Assembly: GCA_034522155.1 (NCBI GenBank)
Contig: JAXHLP010000014.1
Location: 1 to 64,000, forward strand
Length of the DNA stretch: 64,000 bases
Source of the DNA: Salinilacustrithrix sp034522155
Lineage (GTDB): Bacteria; Actinomycetota; Acidimicrobiia; Acidimicrobiales; Salinilacustritrichaceae
Reading direction: 5' to 3'
Made by a program: the position numbers and the translations under genes. Positions 41,917 through 51,623 of the stretch are shown in pieces (position 1 is the first letter of the stretch; every line of letters begins with the position of its first letter). The notes under the pieces are model-generated. The model did not search any database. It had not been told where the DNA came from and saw nothing but the letters and a program-made list of their open reading frames with translations.

Positions 41917-43209
41917 GTGACTTCGACCGAACCGAGCGCACCGACCACGGACGCCGCGCTGCCGGCCGGCGACCGCTACGTGGTCATCTCCGCCGACTGC
42001 CACGCCGGTGCCAGCATCAGGGGCTACCGCCCGTACCTGGCGTCGCGGTTCCACGACGACTTCGACGCGTGGACGCAGACCTTCGACAACCCGTACCAGG
42101 ACCTCGAGGGCGACGACGCCGAGCGGAACTGGGATTCGGCCCGTCGCCTCCGCGAGATGGAGGACGACGGTGTCGTGGGCGAGGTCGTCTTCCCCAACAC
42201 GATCCCGCCGTTCTTCCCGAAGGTGAGCCTGGTCAACCAGGCACCGCCGGCCGACGCCGGCGATCTCGAGCGACGCTGGGCCGGGCTGCAGGCTCACAAC
42301 CGCTGGCTGGCCGACTTCTGCGCCGAGACCCCGGGCCGGCGGGCGGGCATCGCCCAGATCATGCTCCACGACGTCGGGGCTGCCGTCGACGAGATCCACT
42401 GGGCCGCCGACACCGGCCTCACCGGCGGCATCCTGCTCCCGGGCGCCCCGCCCGGCTCGGGTCTGCCCCCGCTCTACGCCCCCGACTACGAGCCGATCTG
42501 GGCGGCATGCGAGGAACGGGGCATGCCGGTCAACCACCACTCGGGCAGCGCCGCGCCCGAGTACGGCGACTACCCCGAGGCGATGATCATGTTCATCCTC
42601 GAGGTCACCTGGTGGGCCCACCGGACGCTGTGGCACCTGCTGTTCGCCGGTGTGCTGGAGCGCCACCCGGACCTGCAGCTCGTGTTCACCGAGCAGGGCA
42701 GCGAGTGGGTGGTCGACGAGTTGGCGCGGCTGGACCAGTACTACCTGCGCTTCACCACCGCCAAGGGCAGCCAGGAGGCGGCGTTCGCGGAGGGTGCGAT
42801 CGGCCAGCTGTCGATGGCTCCGAGCGAGTACTTCGCCCGGCAGTGCCACCTGGGCTCGTCGTTCATCCGTCGCCACGAGGTCGCACGCCGCGACGCGATC
42901 GGCACCGACCACATCATGTGGGGCAGCGACTTCCCTCACCTCGAAGGCTGCTGGCCGTGGTCCGGTCAGCACCTCGAGATGAGCTTCGGCGGCCAGTGCT
43001 CCCCGGCGGAGATCCAGGCCATGGTGGGCTCCAACGCGGCACGGATCTACGGGTTCGACCTCGACGCGCTCGCACCGATCGCCGCCGAGGTCGGCCCCAC
43101 CGTCGACCAGCTCGCCGCCCCGCTCCGGCGCGACGACATCCCCGAGGAGGCCTTGCGCTGCCCGGCCTTCGCCGTCGGCAAGTACCGCCCCGACCCCGAC
43201 CTGGATTGA
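41917..43209 (+). CDS. Amidohydrolase-2 family protein
   Basis: A 430-residue amidohydrolase from GTG 41917, with GAAGGGGGA as Shine-Dalgarno. The N-terminal metal site is SADCHAGA, then EVVFPNTIPPFF, PVNHHSGSAAP and the C-terminal GSDFPHLEGCWP. The last matches the family GSDFPH motif. It is the first of four genes transcribed together (amidohydrolase, ADC-like, amidohydrolase, P450). Its relative at 44030-45292 has the same layout, so they are paralogues. Confidence 0.9.
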   Translation: MTSTEPSAPTTDAALPAGDRYVVISADCHAGASIRGYRPYLASRFHDDFDAWTQTFDNPYQDLEGDDAERNWDSARRLREMEDDGVVGEVVFPNTIPPFFPKVSLVNQAPPADAGDLERRWAGLQAHNRWLADFCAETPGRRAGIAQIMLHDVGAAVDEIHWAADTGLTGGILLPGAPPGSGLPPLYAPDYEPIWAACEERGMPVNHHSGSAAPEYGDYPEAMIMFILEVTWWAHRTLWHLLFAGVLERHPDLQLVFTEQGSEWVVDELARLDQYYLRFTTAKGSQEAAFAEGAIGQLSMAPSEYFARQCHLGSSFIRRHEVARRDAIGTDHIMWGSDFPHLEGCWPWSGQHLEMSFGGQCSPAEIQAMVGSNAARIYGFDLDALAPIAAEVGPTVDQLAAPLRRDDIPEEALRCPAFAVGKYRPDPDLD

Positions 43210-43220
43210 GCGAGGCAGCC

Positions 43221-44030
43221 GTGACGCAGATCCGCTACGGACCGCGGTCCACCACCGTCGACCGGGAGGTGGCCGCCACCAAGGTCGGCGCGTGGTCCAC
43301 CTCGTTCACCGCCCGGTACCGGACCGACACCGCGCTCGTCGCGCAGGTCCTCCCGCCACCCCTCGAACCCACGGATGATCCGATCGTGAAGGTGTCGGTC
43401 GCCACCGTGGAGATCGACCGGCCGGGCGTCCCCGTGTTCGGCGCCGGGACGTTCGGGGTGCAGTGTCGCCACGGCGACCTCGTCGGCTTCTACCCGCTGC
43501 TCATGCCCATGAGCACCGAGCAGTCGGTCATCGGCGGCCGGGAGACCTTCGGCGAGCCGAAGAAGCTGGCCACGATCGCGCTCGACCGCGACGGCGACTC
43601 CCTCGTCGGCACGGTCACGCGCATGGGCACGACGATCATCGAGCTCCGGGGCGAGGTCACCGGCGAGGTCGATCCGCCACCACCGAACACGCGGACCGAC
43701 TTCTACCTCAAGTTCCTACGTGACCCGGCCGGCCACGGATTCGACGCCGAGCCCCGGCTCGTGCACTGCCACCGCACCGAGACCACCCGCCGACGCGAGC
43801 TCGTGACCGGCGAGATCGTCCTGCGGGAGTCGCCGTTCGACCCCGTGGCCGATCTGCCCGTCCGGGAGATCGTCGAGATGCACCTCTCCGAACGACAGGC
43901 CGAACAGCGCGGCGAGATCGTCGCCGCCCTCGACCCCGCCGACGTCCTCCCCTACGTCCACCAGCGCTACGACGACGCCGTTCCTCGGCCCCAGGGCGCC
44001 TCACAACTCGACGGTACGGAGGGATCGTGA
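43221..44030 (+). CDS. Acetoacetate-decarboxylase-like protein
   Basis: A 269-residue ADC-fold protein. The likely Schiff-base Lys region is GGRETFGEPKKLATI (the family EPKK), with HGDLVGFYPLLMPMSTE and the C-terminal ADVLPYVHQRYDDAV. True decarboxylases use this Lys; many relatives in actinobacteria are uncharacterised. It lies between two amidohydrolases; its stop overlaps the next start. Confidence 0.85.
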   Translation: MTQIRYGPRSTTVDREVAATKVGAWSTSFTARYRTDTALVAQVLPPPLEPTDDPIVKVSVATVEIDRPGVPVFGAGTFGVQCRHGDLVGFYPLLMPMSTEQSVIGGRETFGEPKKLATIALDRDGDSLVGTVTRMGTTIIELRGEVTGEVDPPPPNTRTDFYLKFLRDPAGHGFDAEPRLVHCHRTETTRRRELVTGEIVLRESPFDPVADLPVREIVEMHLSERQAEQRGEIVAALDPADVLPYVHQRYDDAVPRPQGASQLDGTEGS

Positions 44031-45292
44031 TGACGGACCGGTTCCTCGTCATCTCCGCCGACTGCCACGCGGGCCTGCCCAACGCCGACTACCGCGAGTG
44101 GCTCGACCCCGCGTTCCGCGAGGCCTTCGACGAGAGCCTCGCCGCGCGGGAGCGCCAGCGCGAGCTGGCGCTGCAGGGCTTCCTGAACGCCGAATTCGCC
44201 GAGGAGTGGACCAGCGAGAACGAAGAGGGACTCCGGGGCTCCTGGGACGCCGATCGACGCGACGCCGAGCTCGACGCCGACGGCGTGGCCGGCGAGGTGA
44301 TCTTCCCCGACGGCGACTCGGTCCTCTCGGGTGCGTCCGCGCCCTTCGGTGCCGGCCTCGGCCAGAGCGGCGAGACCCCGCCCGACCACCTCCTGGCCGG
44401 CGCCGTGGCCCACAACCGCTGGCTCGCCGAGCTGTGTGCGACGAGCCCGGCGCGCCGGCGGGGCGTGGCGATCGTCCCGATCGCGTTCGTCGATCCCGAG
44501 GTCTCGGTGGCCGAGATCCGCCGCGCCCACGACAGCGGGCTGCGCGGCGGCATCCTCATCCCGCCCATGTGGCAACCGGGCGCGCCCTACCACGACCGGA
44601 AATACGATCCGATCTGGGAGGTGTGCCAGGAGCTCGACCTCCCGGTCCACGTCCACTCCGGCCCGGCCGATCGTGCCTCGTACGGTCCCCACATCGGCAT
44701 CTACACCGCCGAGGTCCGCTTCTGGTCGGCCCGGCCGCTGTGGTTCCTGATCTGGTCCGGGGTCTTCGAGCGGTTCCCGGAGCTGAAGTTCGCGGTCACC
44801 GAGTGCGGTGCGTTCTGGGTCAACGATCTCCTGTGGCGAATGGACTCGGTCTACGAGCGGGAGCACGGCTCCAAGAAGCTCGGGCCACAACTCACCGCCG
44901 AGCTGTCGATGCGGCCGTCGGCCTACTTCGACCGCAACTGCTTCATCGGCGCATCGAACACCCACCGCCGCGAACTGGAACGCCGCTACGAGATCGGCGT
45001 CGGGAACCTCATGTGGGGCAACGACTTCCCCCACCCCGAGGGCACCTGGCCCCACACCGCCGAGTTCCTCCACCGCGCGTTCCACGACATCCCCACCGAC
45101 GAGACCCGGGCGCTGCTCGGTGAGACGGCTGCCGACGTCTACGGGTTCGACCGGGGCGCCCTCGCGCCGCTGGTCGAGCGCATCGGGCCGACACTCGCCG
45201 ACCTCGGCCACGACGGCGACCGCGACCTGTCCGTTTGGGACGCAGTGCGCGAGGCCGGACGCCCGTGGCTGTCCACCGCCGGCGCCTACTGA
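44030..45292 (+). CDS. Amidohydrolase-2 family protein
   Basis: A 420-residue amidohydrolase, ATG 44030 preferred because GGAGGG at 44018-44023 is well spaced. GTG 44027 is the alternative. Landmarks are SADCHAGLPNADY, EVIFPDGDSVL, PVHVHSGPADR, VTECGAFWVNDL and GNDFPHPEGTWP. It is a paralogue of the gene at 41917-43209 but replaces the GSDFPH serine with Asn. Its stop overlaps the P450 start (TGATG). Confidence 0.9.
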   Translation: MTDRFLVISADCHAGLPNADYREWLDPAFREAFDESLAARERQRELALQGFLNAEFAEEWTSENEEGLRGSWDADRRDAELDADGVAGEVIFPDGDSVLSGASAPFGAGLGQSGETPPDHLLAGAVAHNRWLAELCATSPARRRGVAIVPIAFVDPEVSVAEIRRAHDSGLRGGILIPPMWQPGAPYHDRKYDPIWEVCQELDLPVHVHSGPADRASYGPHIGIYTAEVRFWSARPLWFLIWSGVFERFPELKFAVTECGAFWVNDLLWRMDSVYEREHGSKKLGPQLTAELSMRPSAYFDRNCFIGASNTHRRELERRYEIGVGNLMWGNDFPHPEGTWPHTAEFLHRAFHDIPTDETRALLGETAADVYGFDRGALAPLVERIGPTLADLGHDGDRDLSVWDAVREAGRPWLSTAGAY

Positions 45293-46533
45293 TGACCACG
45301 GCCACCGACCACACTCGCTTCGACCCGTTCGAGGACGGCTTCGCGTCCTGGCCCTACGACCAGTACGCCCGCCTGCGCCGCGACGATCCGGTGCACCACT
45401 CCGATCTGCTGCAGGGTTGGATGCTCACCCGGTACGACGACGTCGACCGGGTGCTGAAGGACGCCACGATCAGCAGCGTCATCGACAACGCCACGCCGAC
45501 GACGCACACACGGATCGAGATCGAACGCCGGACCGAGATCGGCTACGAGTCCAACCCGCTGCCGCTGCTCGACGAACCCGACCACACCCGCATCCGGCGG
45601 CTGATCGCCCCGACGTTCCGGAAGGGATCGATCCGGCACCTGCGCGAGACCATCGAACGCCACGTCGACTCCCTGCTCGACGCCGTCGTCGAGCGCCACG
45701 GGTCGAGCGGGACCTTCGACCTGGTCGCCGACATCGCCTACCCGATGCCGGTGGCGGTGATCTGCGAGCTGATGGGCATCCCCGACGAGGACGGTCACGA
45801 GTTCCGGCGCTGGGTGCAGCTGGTCGCACTCGGCCTCGACCCGATGATCGACGCCGACCAGCGGGAGGCCAGCCTGGCGGCGGGCGAGGAGATGCGCGAC
45901 TACCTGCGGGCCCAGGTGGCCGCGAAGCGCGCCGATCCGACCGACGACCTCACCTCGGCCCTGGTCCACCACACCGAGAACGGCGACCGCCTCGAAGACG
46001 GCGAGCTCATCGCCCAGCTCCAGACGCTCTACATGGCCGGCCACGAGCCGGTCACCGCCGTGCTGGCCAACGGGATGATCGGCCTGCTCGACCAGCCCGA
46101 CGAGCTCGCGCGCCTGCGCGACGAACCCGACCTCGTCGCCAACGCGGTGCTCGAGCTGCTGCGTTGGGACGGGCCCAACCAGTTCGTGCGGCGCATCGCC
46201 ATGGCCGATCTCGACTTCGACGGGGGGACCGTGCCCGCCGGCGCCGTCGTCTATCCCTGCATCGGATCCGCCGACCACGACCCCACCGTGTTCGGTGACG
46301 ACGCCGACCACATCCGGCTCGACCGCGCGTCGTCCCCGTACCACCTCCAGTTCGGCGCCGGCATCCACTCCTGCCTCGGCTCGCACCTCGCCAAGCTGGA
46401 GATCGAGATCGCGCTGGATCGACTCGTCCAGCGCTTCGACTCGCTGTCGCCGGCCGCCGAGCCGAGCTGGTCGCAGCGCATGGTCCTGCGCAGCGCCAAC
46501 GAGGTACCGCTCGCCTACACGGCCGGCCCATGA
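45292..46533 (+). CDS. Cytochrome P450
   Basis: A 413-residue P450, not close to the pair at 1-10 kb. The I-helix motif reads AGHEPVTAV rather than AGxDTT/AGHETT, so the usual Thr next to the acid is Pro, as in several actinobacterial P450s. ExxR is ELLR, and the heme loop is FGAGIHSCLGSHLA with axial Cys near residue 361. It is the last gene of the amidohydrolase operon. No ferredoxin is next to it. Confidence 0.93.
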   Translation: MTTATDHTRFDPFEDGFASWPYDQYARLRRDDPVHHSDLLQGWMLTRYDDVDRVLKDATISSVIDNATPTTHTRIEIERRTEIGYESNPLPLLDEPDHTRIRRLIAPTFRKGSIRHLRETIERHVDSLLDAVVERHGSSGTFDLVADIAYPMPVAVICELMGIPDEDGHEFRRWVQLVALGLDPMIDADQREASLAAGEEMRDYLRAQVAAKRADPTDDLTSALVHHTENGDRLEDGELIAQLQTLYMAGHEPVTAVLANGMIGLLDQPDELARLRDEPDLVANAVLELLRWDGPNQFVRRIAMADLDFDGGTVPAGAVVYPCIGSADHDPTVFGDDADHIRLDRASSPYHLQFGAGIHSCLGSHLAKLEIEIALDRLVQRFDSLSPAAEPSWSQRMVLRSANEVPLAYTAGP

Positions 46534-46573
46534 CCGGGACGTCGGGCCGGCGGGCTCTTGTACCTTGGCGGCC

Positions 46574-48010
46574 GTGATCGAACGAACCGCGGACGAGGTC
46601 CTGGCACTGGCGGCCGACGAGGGGGTCGAAGTCGTCGACCTGCGCTTCTGCGACCTCCCCGGCCTGATGCAGCACTATTCGGTGCCGACCCACGAGCTCA
46701 CCGAAGATCTCTTCGAGGAGGGCTCCGGCTTCGACGGGTCGTCGATCCGCGGGTTCCAGGAGATCCAGGAGTCGGACATGATCCTGCTCCCCGATCCGAG
46801 CTCGGCGTGGATCGACCCGTTCTCCCGCCGAAAGACGCTGGTGCTGCACTGTCACGTGCACGACCCGGTGACCGGCGAGCCGTACTCGCGCGACCCGCGC
46901 CACGTCGTCCGCAAGGCCGAGGACCACCTGCGAGCGTCGGGCATCGCCGACACCTGCTACGTGGGTCCCGAGGCCGAGTTCTTCATCTTCGACTCGGTCA
47001 ACTTCGATTCGTCGAAGCACGCCGCCCACTACGAGATCGACTCGATCGAGGGATCGTGGAACACCGGCCGGCGCTTCGAGCCCGACGGCTCGCCCAACCG
47101 CGGGTACAAGCCGCGCGAGAAGGAGGGCTACTTCCCGCTCGCGCCGATGGACCACTTCCAGGACCTGCGCACCGAGATGATGCTGGCGCTCGAGCAGGTG
47201 GGCATCGAGGTGGAGATCCAGCACCACGAGGTCGGCTCGGGCGGCCAGGCCGAGATCGACGTGCGCTTCGACGCGCTGGCCCGCATGGCCGACAAGCTCA
47301 TGGTGTTCAAGTACGTCGTGAAGAACGTGGCGTGGCAGGCGGGCAAGACCGCCACGTTCATGCCCAAGCCGATCTTCGGCGACAACGGGTCGGGCATGCA
47401 CGTGCACCAGTCGCTGTGGAAGGCGGGCGAACCGTTGTTCTTCGACGAGACCGGCTACGCCGGGCTGTCCGACAACGCCCGCTGGTACATCGGCGGCCTG
47501 CTGGCCCACGCCCCGTCGCTGCTGGCGTTCACCAACCCGACCACCAACTCCTACAAGCGCCTCGTTCCGGGATTCGAGGCGCCGGTCAACCTCGTCTACT
47601 CCCAGCGCAACCGCTCGGCCGCGTGCCGGATCCCGCTGTACTCCAAGTCGCCGCGGGCCAAGCGGGTGGAGTTCCGCTGCCCCGACCCCTCGGCCAACCC
47701 GTACCTGGCGTTCAGCGCCATGCTCATGGCCGGCCTCGACGGCATCCGTAACCGGATCGAGCCGCCCGACCCGATGGACAAGGATCTCTACGACCTGCCG
47801 CCCGACCAGCTCGCTGCGGTCCCCCAGGTCCCCGGTTCGCTCGACGAGGTGCTGCGGGCCCTCGTGCGCGACAACGACTACCTGGCGGCCGGCGACGTGT
47901 TCACCCCCGACTTGATCGACACCTGGATCGGCTACAAGCGCGAGGTCGAGATCGACGGCCTCCGCCTGCGCCCCCACCCCCACGAGTTCGCGCTCTACTA
48001 CGACATCTGA
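46574..48010 (+). CDS. glnA: Type I glutamine synthetase
   Basis: A 478-residue GlnA that makes glutamine from glutamate, ammonia and ATP. Blocks are SGFDGSSIRGFQEIQESDM, GPEAEFFIF, QHHEVGSGGQAEIDVRF, KTATFMPKPIFGDNGSGMHVHQS, the NRSAACRIP loop, and KRVEFRCPDPSANPYLAFS. The adenylylation Tyr is in DLYDLPPDQ, which makes it the expected substrate of GlnE (62469 to the right edge). This is the intact member of the pair with 38167-39568. GTG start. Confidence 0.96.
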   Translation: MIERTADEVLALAADEGVEVVDLRFCDLPGLMQHYSVPTHELTEDLFEEGSGFDGSSIRGFQEIQESDMILLPDPSSAWIDPFSRRKTLVLHCHVHDPVTGEPYSRDPRHVVRKAEDHLRASGIADTCYVGPEAEFFIFDSVNFDSSKHAAHYEIDSIEGSWNTGRRFEPDGSPNRGYKPREKEGYFPLAPMDHFQDLRTEMMLALEQVGIEVEIQHHEVGSGGQAEIDVRFDALARMADKLMVFKYVVKNVAWQAGKTATFMPKPIFGDNGSGMHVHQSLWKAGEPLFFDETGYAGLSDNARWYIGGLLAHAPSLLAFTNPTTNSYKRLVPGFEAPVNLVYSQRNRSAACRIPLYSKSPRAKRVEFRCPDPSANPYLAFSAMLMAGLDGIRNRIEPPDPMDKDLYDLPPDQLAAVPQVPGSLDEVLRALVRDNDYLAAGDVFTPDLIDTWIGYKREVEIDGLRLRPHPHEFALYYDI

Positions 48011-48490
48011 GTGGAGAATGCCCTGACATGGGCTCCACCCGCCATCTGGACGATTGGAGCGGCTTGCACCAACCGGCGCCGTCGCCGCTGACCCGCCGGG
48101 CAACGGCACGTCGGGGCGCGCTCGGACCTGGCGTGTGGACACACGCCGGTGTGGGCCGACACGCCCGGACACCTCGCCGAAATCCACGGGCGTGTCAACA
48201 CACTCGTGTGAAGGGTCATGCGCCCGGAGTCGCAAGGTCCGTCGTGATCCGATGGGGCGTGTCATCGACCGAAGCGCACTGCCGGCGGCGATGGCCGGAC
48301 CCACTCGTTCATTCCGTCGTCGTTCCGTCGTCGTTCCGTCGACGTTCCGACTGAGGACGGAACAGGACGGTTGCAAGCGGTCGCTACCGGACCGGTGTTT
48401 CCCCAGTTCAGCGGCCAGTTCTGGGGTGTCCGCCCAGGTCAGCGAAGCAGCCTGTTCCGTCCTACGACATCGCATCGGTAGCCTCCGCTC
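48011..48490. other. 480-bp region without a convincing gene
   Basis: Between glnA and the TreT-like gene there is no supported frame. It contains inverted CACACGCC/GTGTG segments around 48130-48200 and an 11-bp tandem repeat (separate entry). A promoter for the downstream gene is expected here. Confidence 0.5.
48311..48354 (+). repeat. 11-bp tandem repeat (four units of GTTCCGTCGTC)
   Basis: Units start at 48311, 48322, 48333 and 48344: ATTCCGTCGTC, GTTCCGTCGTC, GTTCCGTCGAC and GTTCCGACTGA. The 11-bp pitch fits one DNA turn, as in OmpR-type operators, but simple repeat expansion is equally possible. It lies 137 bp upstream of the TreT-like gene. Confidence 0.7.
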
Positions 48491-49933
48491 GTGGACGCCT
48501 CCCCGATCCGTCCCGTCGAGGAGCGACCGGCACCGGTCAGGCTCGAGTTGTTGCTCGAGGTGCTCGACGACGTACAGGCCGAACGGTTGCGCAACGCCGC
48601 GAGCCAGCTGACCGCCGCGCTCGGCGACCGGACCATCTGGAACCTCAACACCACCGCCACCGGCGGAGGCGTCGCCGAGATGCTGCACCCGATGCTCGCC
48701 TACGGGCGGGGCGCGGACATCGACGTGCGCTGGCTCGTCCTCGGTGGCGAGCCGGAGTTCTTCCGCATCACCAAGCGCCTGCACCACGCCTTCCACGACT
48801 CGCCCGGCGACGGCGGGCCGCTGGGTCCGGCCGAGCACGAGCACTTCGAGGCCGTCGCCCACGCCAACGCCGACGAGATCGACGCGCTCGTCCGGCCCGG
48901 CGACGTGTGCATCTGCCACGACCCACAGACCGCCGGCATCGTCCCCGCGCTGGTCGACCGCGGGGCGCTCGTGATCTGGCGCAGCCACATCGGATCCACG
49001 ACCCAGAGCGACCGCACCCGGGCAGCCTGGGACTTCATCGCCGACGACGTCCGGCAGGCCCACCGCTTGGTGTTCAGCCGGCAGGCGTACGTGCCCGAGG
49101 ACGTCGGTGACGTGCCGGTGTCGCTCATCGCACCGTCCATCGACCCGCTGGCCCCCAAGAACAGGGACCTCACGGTCGAGCAGCAACGAGCGATCCTCGG
49201 CCACGTCGGCATCCTGCGGTGCGAGGACGTCGAGCACACCGCCTACGAACGCCGGGACGGCAGCCCGGCGCGGGTCGACCACGTCGCCGACATCGTCCGC
49301 GCCGGCGCGTCGCCGACCCCTGACACGCCCCTCGTCGTGCAGGTCTCCCGCTGGGATCCGCTGAAGGACATGGCCGGCGTCATGCACGCGTTCGCCGAGT
49401 TCGTCGACCACGGCAGCGACGCCCAGCTCGTGCTCGCCGGCCCGAACGTGAGCGGTGTGGCCGACGATCCCGAAGGTGCCGAGGTGCTCGAGGACTGCAT
49501 CGCGCAGTGGCGCGACCTGCCCCACGCTGCCCGGGCGCGCATCGCGCTGGTGTGCCTCCCGATGGCCGATGCCGAGGAGAACGCCACCATCGTCAACGCG
49601 CTCCAGCGGCACGCCAGCGTCGTGGTTCAGAAGAGTCTGCAGGAAGGCTTCGGGCTCACCGTGTCGGAGGCGATGTGGAAGAGCCGTCCGGTGGTCGGTA
49701 GCGCCGTCGGCGGCATCGTCGACCAGATCGTCGACGGCGAGACCGGTCGCCTCGTCGAACCCACCGACCTCGAGGCGTTCGGCACCGCGGTCGCCGAGCT
49801 GCTCGTCGATCCGGCGCGCGCGGAGGCGGTGGGCAAGGCGGCACGGGAGCGCACGCACCAGCAGTTCCTGGTGGCACGTCACCTCGTCCAGTTCGCCGAG
49901 CTCATCACCGAGCTCGTCGAAGCCCAGCGCTGA
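48491..49933 (+). CDS. Trehalose synthase (TreT)-like GT4 glycosyltransferase
   Basis: A 480-residue GT-B glycosyltransferase. The N-terminal domain has NTTATGGGVAEML and VIWRSHIG. The C-terminal donor domain has VVQVSRWDPLKDMAGV and the GT4 EX7E motif in QKSLQEGFGLTVSEAMW, then VGSAVGGIVDQI. TreT joins an NDP-glucose donor and glucose to give trehalose; the close order of these blocks supports TreT or a trehalose-phosphorylase relative. GTG start. It is convergent with the sulfotransferase; the two stops abut. Confidence 0.85.
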   Translation: MDASPIRPVEERPAPVRLELLLEVLDDVQAERLRNAASQLTAALGDRTIWNLNTTATGGGVAEMLHPMLAYGRGADIDVRWLVLGGEPEFFRITKRLHHAFHDSPGDGGPLGPAEHEHFEAVAHANADEIDALVRPGDVCICHDPQTAGIVPALVDRGALVIWRSHIGSTTQSDRTRAAWDFIADDVRQAHRLVFSRQAYVPEDVGDVPVSLIAPSIDPLAPKNRDLTVEQQRAILGHVGILRCEDVEHTAYERRDGSPARVDHVADIVRAGASPTPDTPLVVQVSRWDPLKDMAGVMHAFAEFVDHGSDAQLVLAGPNVSGVADDPEGAEVLEDCIAQWRDLPHAARARIALVCLPMADAEENATIVNALQRHASVVVQKSLQEGFGLTVSEAMWKSRPVVGSAVGGIVDQIVDGETGRLVEPTDLEAFGTAVAELLVDPARAEAVGKAARERTHQQFLVARHLVQFAELITELVEAQR

Positions 49934-50866
49934 TCAGAACGGCGCCTTCGGGATCGGCAACGATCGGCGGCCGTGGCGGATCCAATCGGCGGCGTCGCCG
50001 GCGAGCTCGTCGAGACGTGCCCCGTAGTGGGCGAGGTCGTCGGCGTCGAGGAGGTCGGCCCAGTTGCGTCGACCGCCTCGTCGGAAGAAGTCGCGGTCGG
50101 AGTGCCAGATCCCGTGCTGGGCGTCGGGGGCCACCTCGCTGGCTCGTGCCCGCATCGCGTCGATCGACGCTGCGTCGACCAGGGTCGGCCAGACGTCGGC
50201 ATCGACCTCGATCCCGAGCGCATCCGCGATGCGGCGCATCTCGCCGTCGGTGTCGGCGCACAGGTCTTCGTAGTGGAACAGGTGGACGTTGGGCCGGTCC
50301 CGTCGCGCCCAGGCGATGGCGGCCTGCTGGCAGAAGTCCGCGAGCGAGTTGGGCCCGCTCCCCGTGGGCGGGAGGTCGCTGTCGATGAACCAGCGCAGGT
50401 ACTCGGCAGGATCGTCGGGCGGCTCGACCCGCGGCGCGAGCTCGTCGAGGTCCTTGTTTCCCACCGCCGCGTACCGGAGGTCGTGGAGCGCTTCGGCCGC
50501 GTTGTGGCCGTGGTCCCGATCGGACAGTGCGACGTCGAGTGGATGGCGGACGACGGCCAGGAAGGTGACCGAGTCGTGCTCGGGAAGGCCGTCGAGCGGG
50601 GTGTGGGTCTTGATGAACCGGCGGTGACGCTGGGCCTCGAGCCTGGCCACGACTTCGTCGGTGGTGCGGATCTGCATGTCGAGCCACGGCGACAGCTCCG
50701 ACAGCGGCGCGCCGAGGTCGGCACGTCCGACGAGCAGCATCCCGACGATGGTCTGGGTCCACGTCGTCCCGCACTTGGACGGCGTGGAGATCACGATGTC
50801 GTCGTCACGCAGCGGCAACGACCGCCAACGATCGGAGTCGGCAAGGAAGCCGAAATAGCGACGCAC
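49934..50866 (-). CDS. PAPS-dependent sulfotransferase
   Basis: A 310-residue cytosolic-type sulfotransferase. The 5'-phosphosulfate loop is PSKCGTTW, with the 3'-phosphate-binding VVRHPLDVALS and the C-terminal GxxGxxK-like segment around RRGGRRNWADL. The acceptor is unknown; such genes in marine actinobacteria often sulfate sterols or carbohydrates. It begins at GTG 50866, 77 bp from the divergent LysE gene. Confidence 0.9.
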   Translation of the reverse strand: MRRYFGFLADSDRWRSLPLRDDDIVISTPSKCGTTWTQTIVGMLLVGRADLGAPLSELSPWLDMQIRTTDEVVARLEAQRHRRFIKTHTPLDGLPEHDSVTFLAVVRHPLDVALSDRDHGHNAAEALHDLRYAAVGNKDLDELAPRVEPPDDPAEYLRWFIDSDLPPTGSGPNSLADFCQQAAIAWARRDRPNVHLFHYEDLCADTDGEMRRIADALGIEVDADVWPTLVDAASIDAMRARASEVAPDAQHGIWHSDRDFFRRGGRRNWADLLDADDLAHYGARLDELAGDAADWIRHGRRSLPIPKAPF

Positions 50867-50943
50867 GGCCGCTTCTTAGCCCGGACGGCCGCTCGGTGTC
50901 GACGAGCAGGATGGGACGGTGAGCGGGGTCGTAGCGTGACGCT

Positions 50944-51579
50944 GTGCCGTCCATGTCGTCGATCGGGTCGTTCGCGCTGGTGGTCGCGCTGGTGACGATC
51001 ACACCCGGTCTCGACACCGCGCTGGTGCTCCGGTCGGCGCTGAGCCAGGACAGGCGGCACGCGATGGCGACGGCGGGCGGGGTGTGTCTCGGCGTCCTCG
51101 TCTGGGCCGTTGCTGCAGCGCTCGGGGTGTCGGCGCTGCTCGCGGCCTCGCAGACCGCGCACACCGCGCTCCGCGTCGTCGGCGCGGCGTACATGGTGGT
51201 CCTGGGCATCCGGCTGCTGGTCGGTGCCGTGCGGGGGCGAGACCGAGCGCTGGAAGACGCGCCACCACCCACGCCGACGACACCGTGGAGCGGCTTCCGG
51301 ACCGGCCTGTTCACCAACCTGGCCAACCCGAAGGTCGGCGCGTTCTACGTGGCCCTGCTCCCGCAGTTCATCCCCGAGGACGGCTCCGCGCTTCTCGGCG
51401 GCCTGGTCCTCGGCATGGTGCACAACCTCGAGACCGCGGTCTGGTTCGCGCTCGTCATCCTCGGGGCCAGCTCGGTGCGACACCGACTGACGCATCCCAG
51501 CTCCACTCGGTGGATCGAGACGATCACCGGCAGCGTACTCGTGCTGTTCGGCGTCCAGCTCGCACGCTCGGCCCGCTGA
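50944..51579 (+). CDS. LysE/RhtB-family amino-acid exporter
   Basis: A 211-residue membrane protein with six hydrophobic segments. The LysE/RhtB signature is ITPGLDTALVL near the start (family PGPxxxxV) and FRTGLFTNLANPKVGAFYVALLPQF in pieces. These exporters remove amino acids such as Lys, homoserine or Thr by proton exchange. It starts at GTG 50944; an ATG at 50953 is possible. Confidence 0.9.
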   Translation: MPSMSSIGSFALVVALVTITPGLDTALVLRSALSQDRRHAMATAGGVCLGVLVWAVAAALGVSALLAASQTAHTALRVVGAAYMVVLGIRLLVGAVRGRDRALEDAPPPTPTTPWSGFRTGLFTNLANPKVGAFYVALLPQFIPEDGSALLGGLVLGMVHNLETAVWFALVILGASSVRHRLTHPSSTRWIETITGSVLVLFGVQLARSAR

Positions 51580-51623
51580 GAAACCGCTGCCCCTCGCTCG
51601 AAATGCGACCTATCGTCACCGAC

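Noticed and set aside
48311..48354. CRISPR-like repeat
   Set aside because: Units are 11 bp and contiguous with no spacers.
46052..49882. A very long open frame (1276 codons) on the minus strand
   Set aside because: It runs antisense to the P450, glnA and the TreT-like gene, all of which have family motifs. High GC leaves few stops, so it is a shadow frame.
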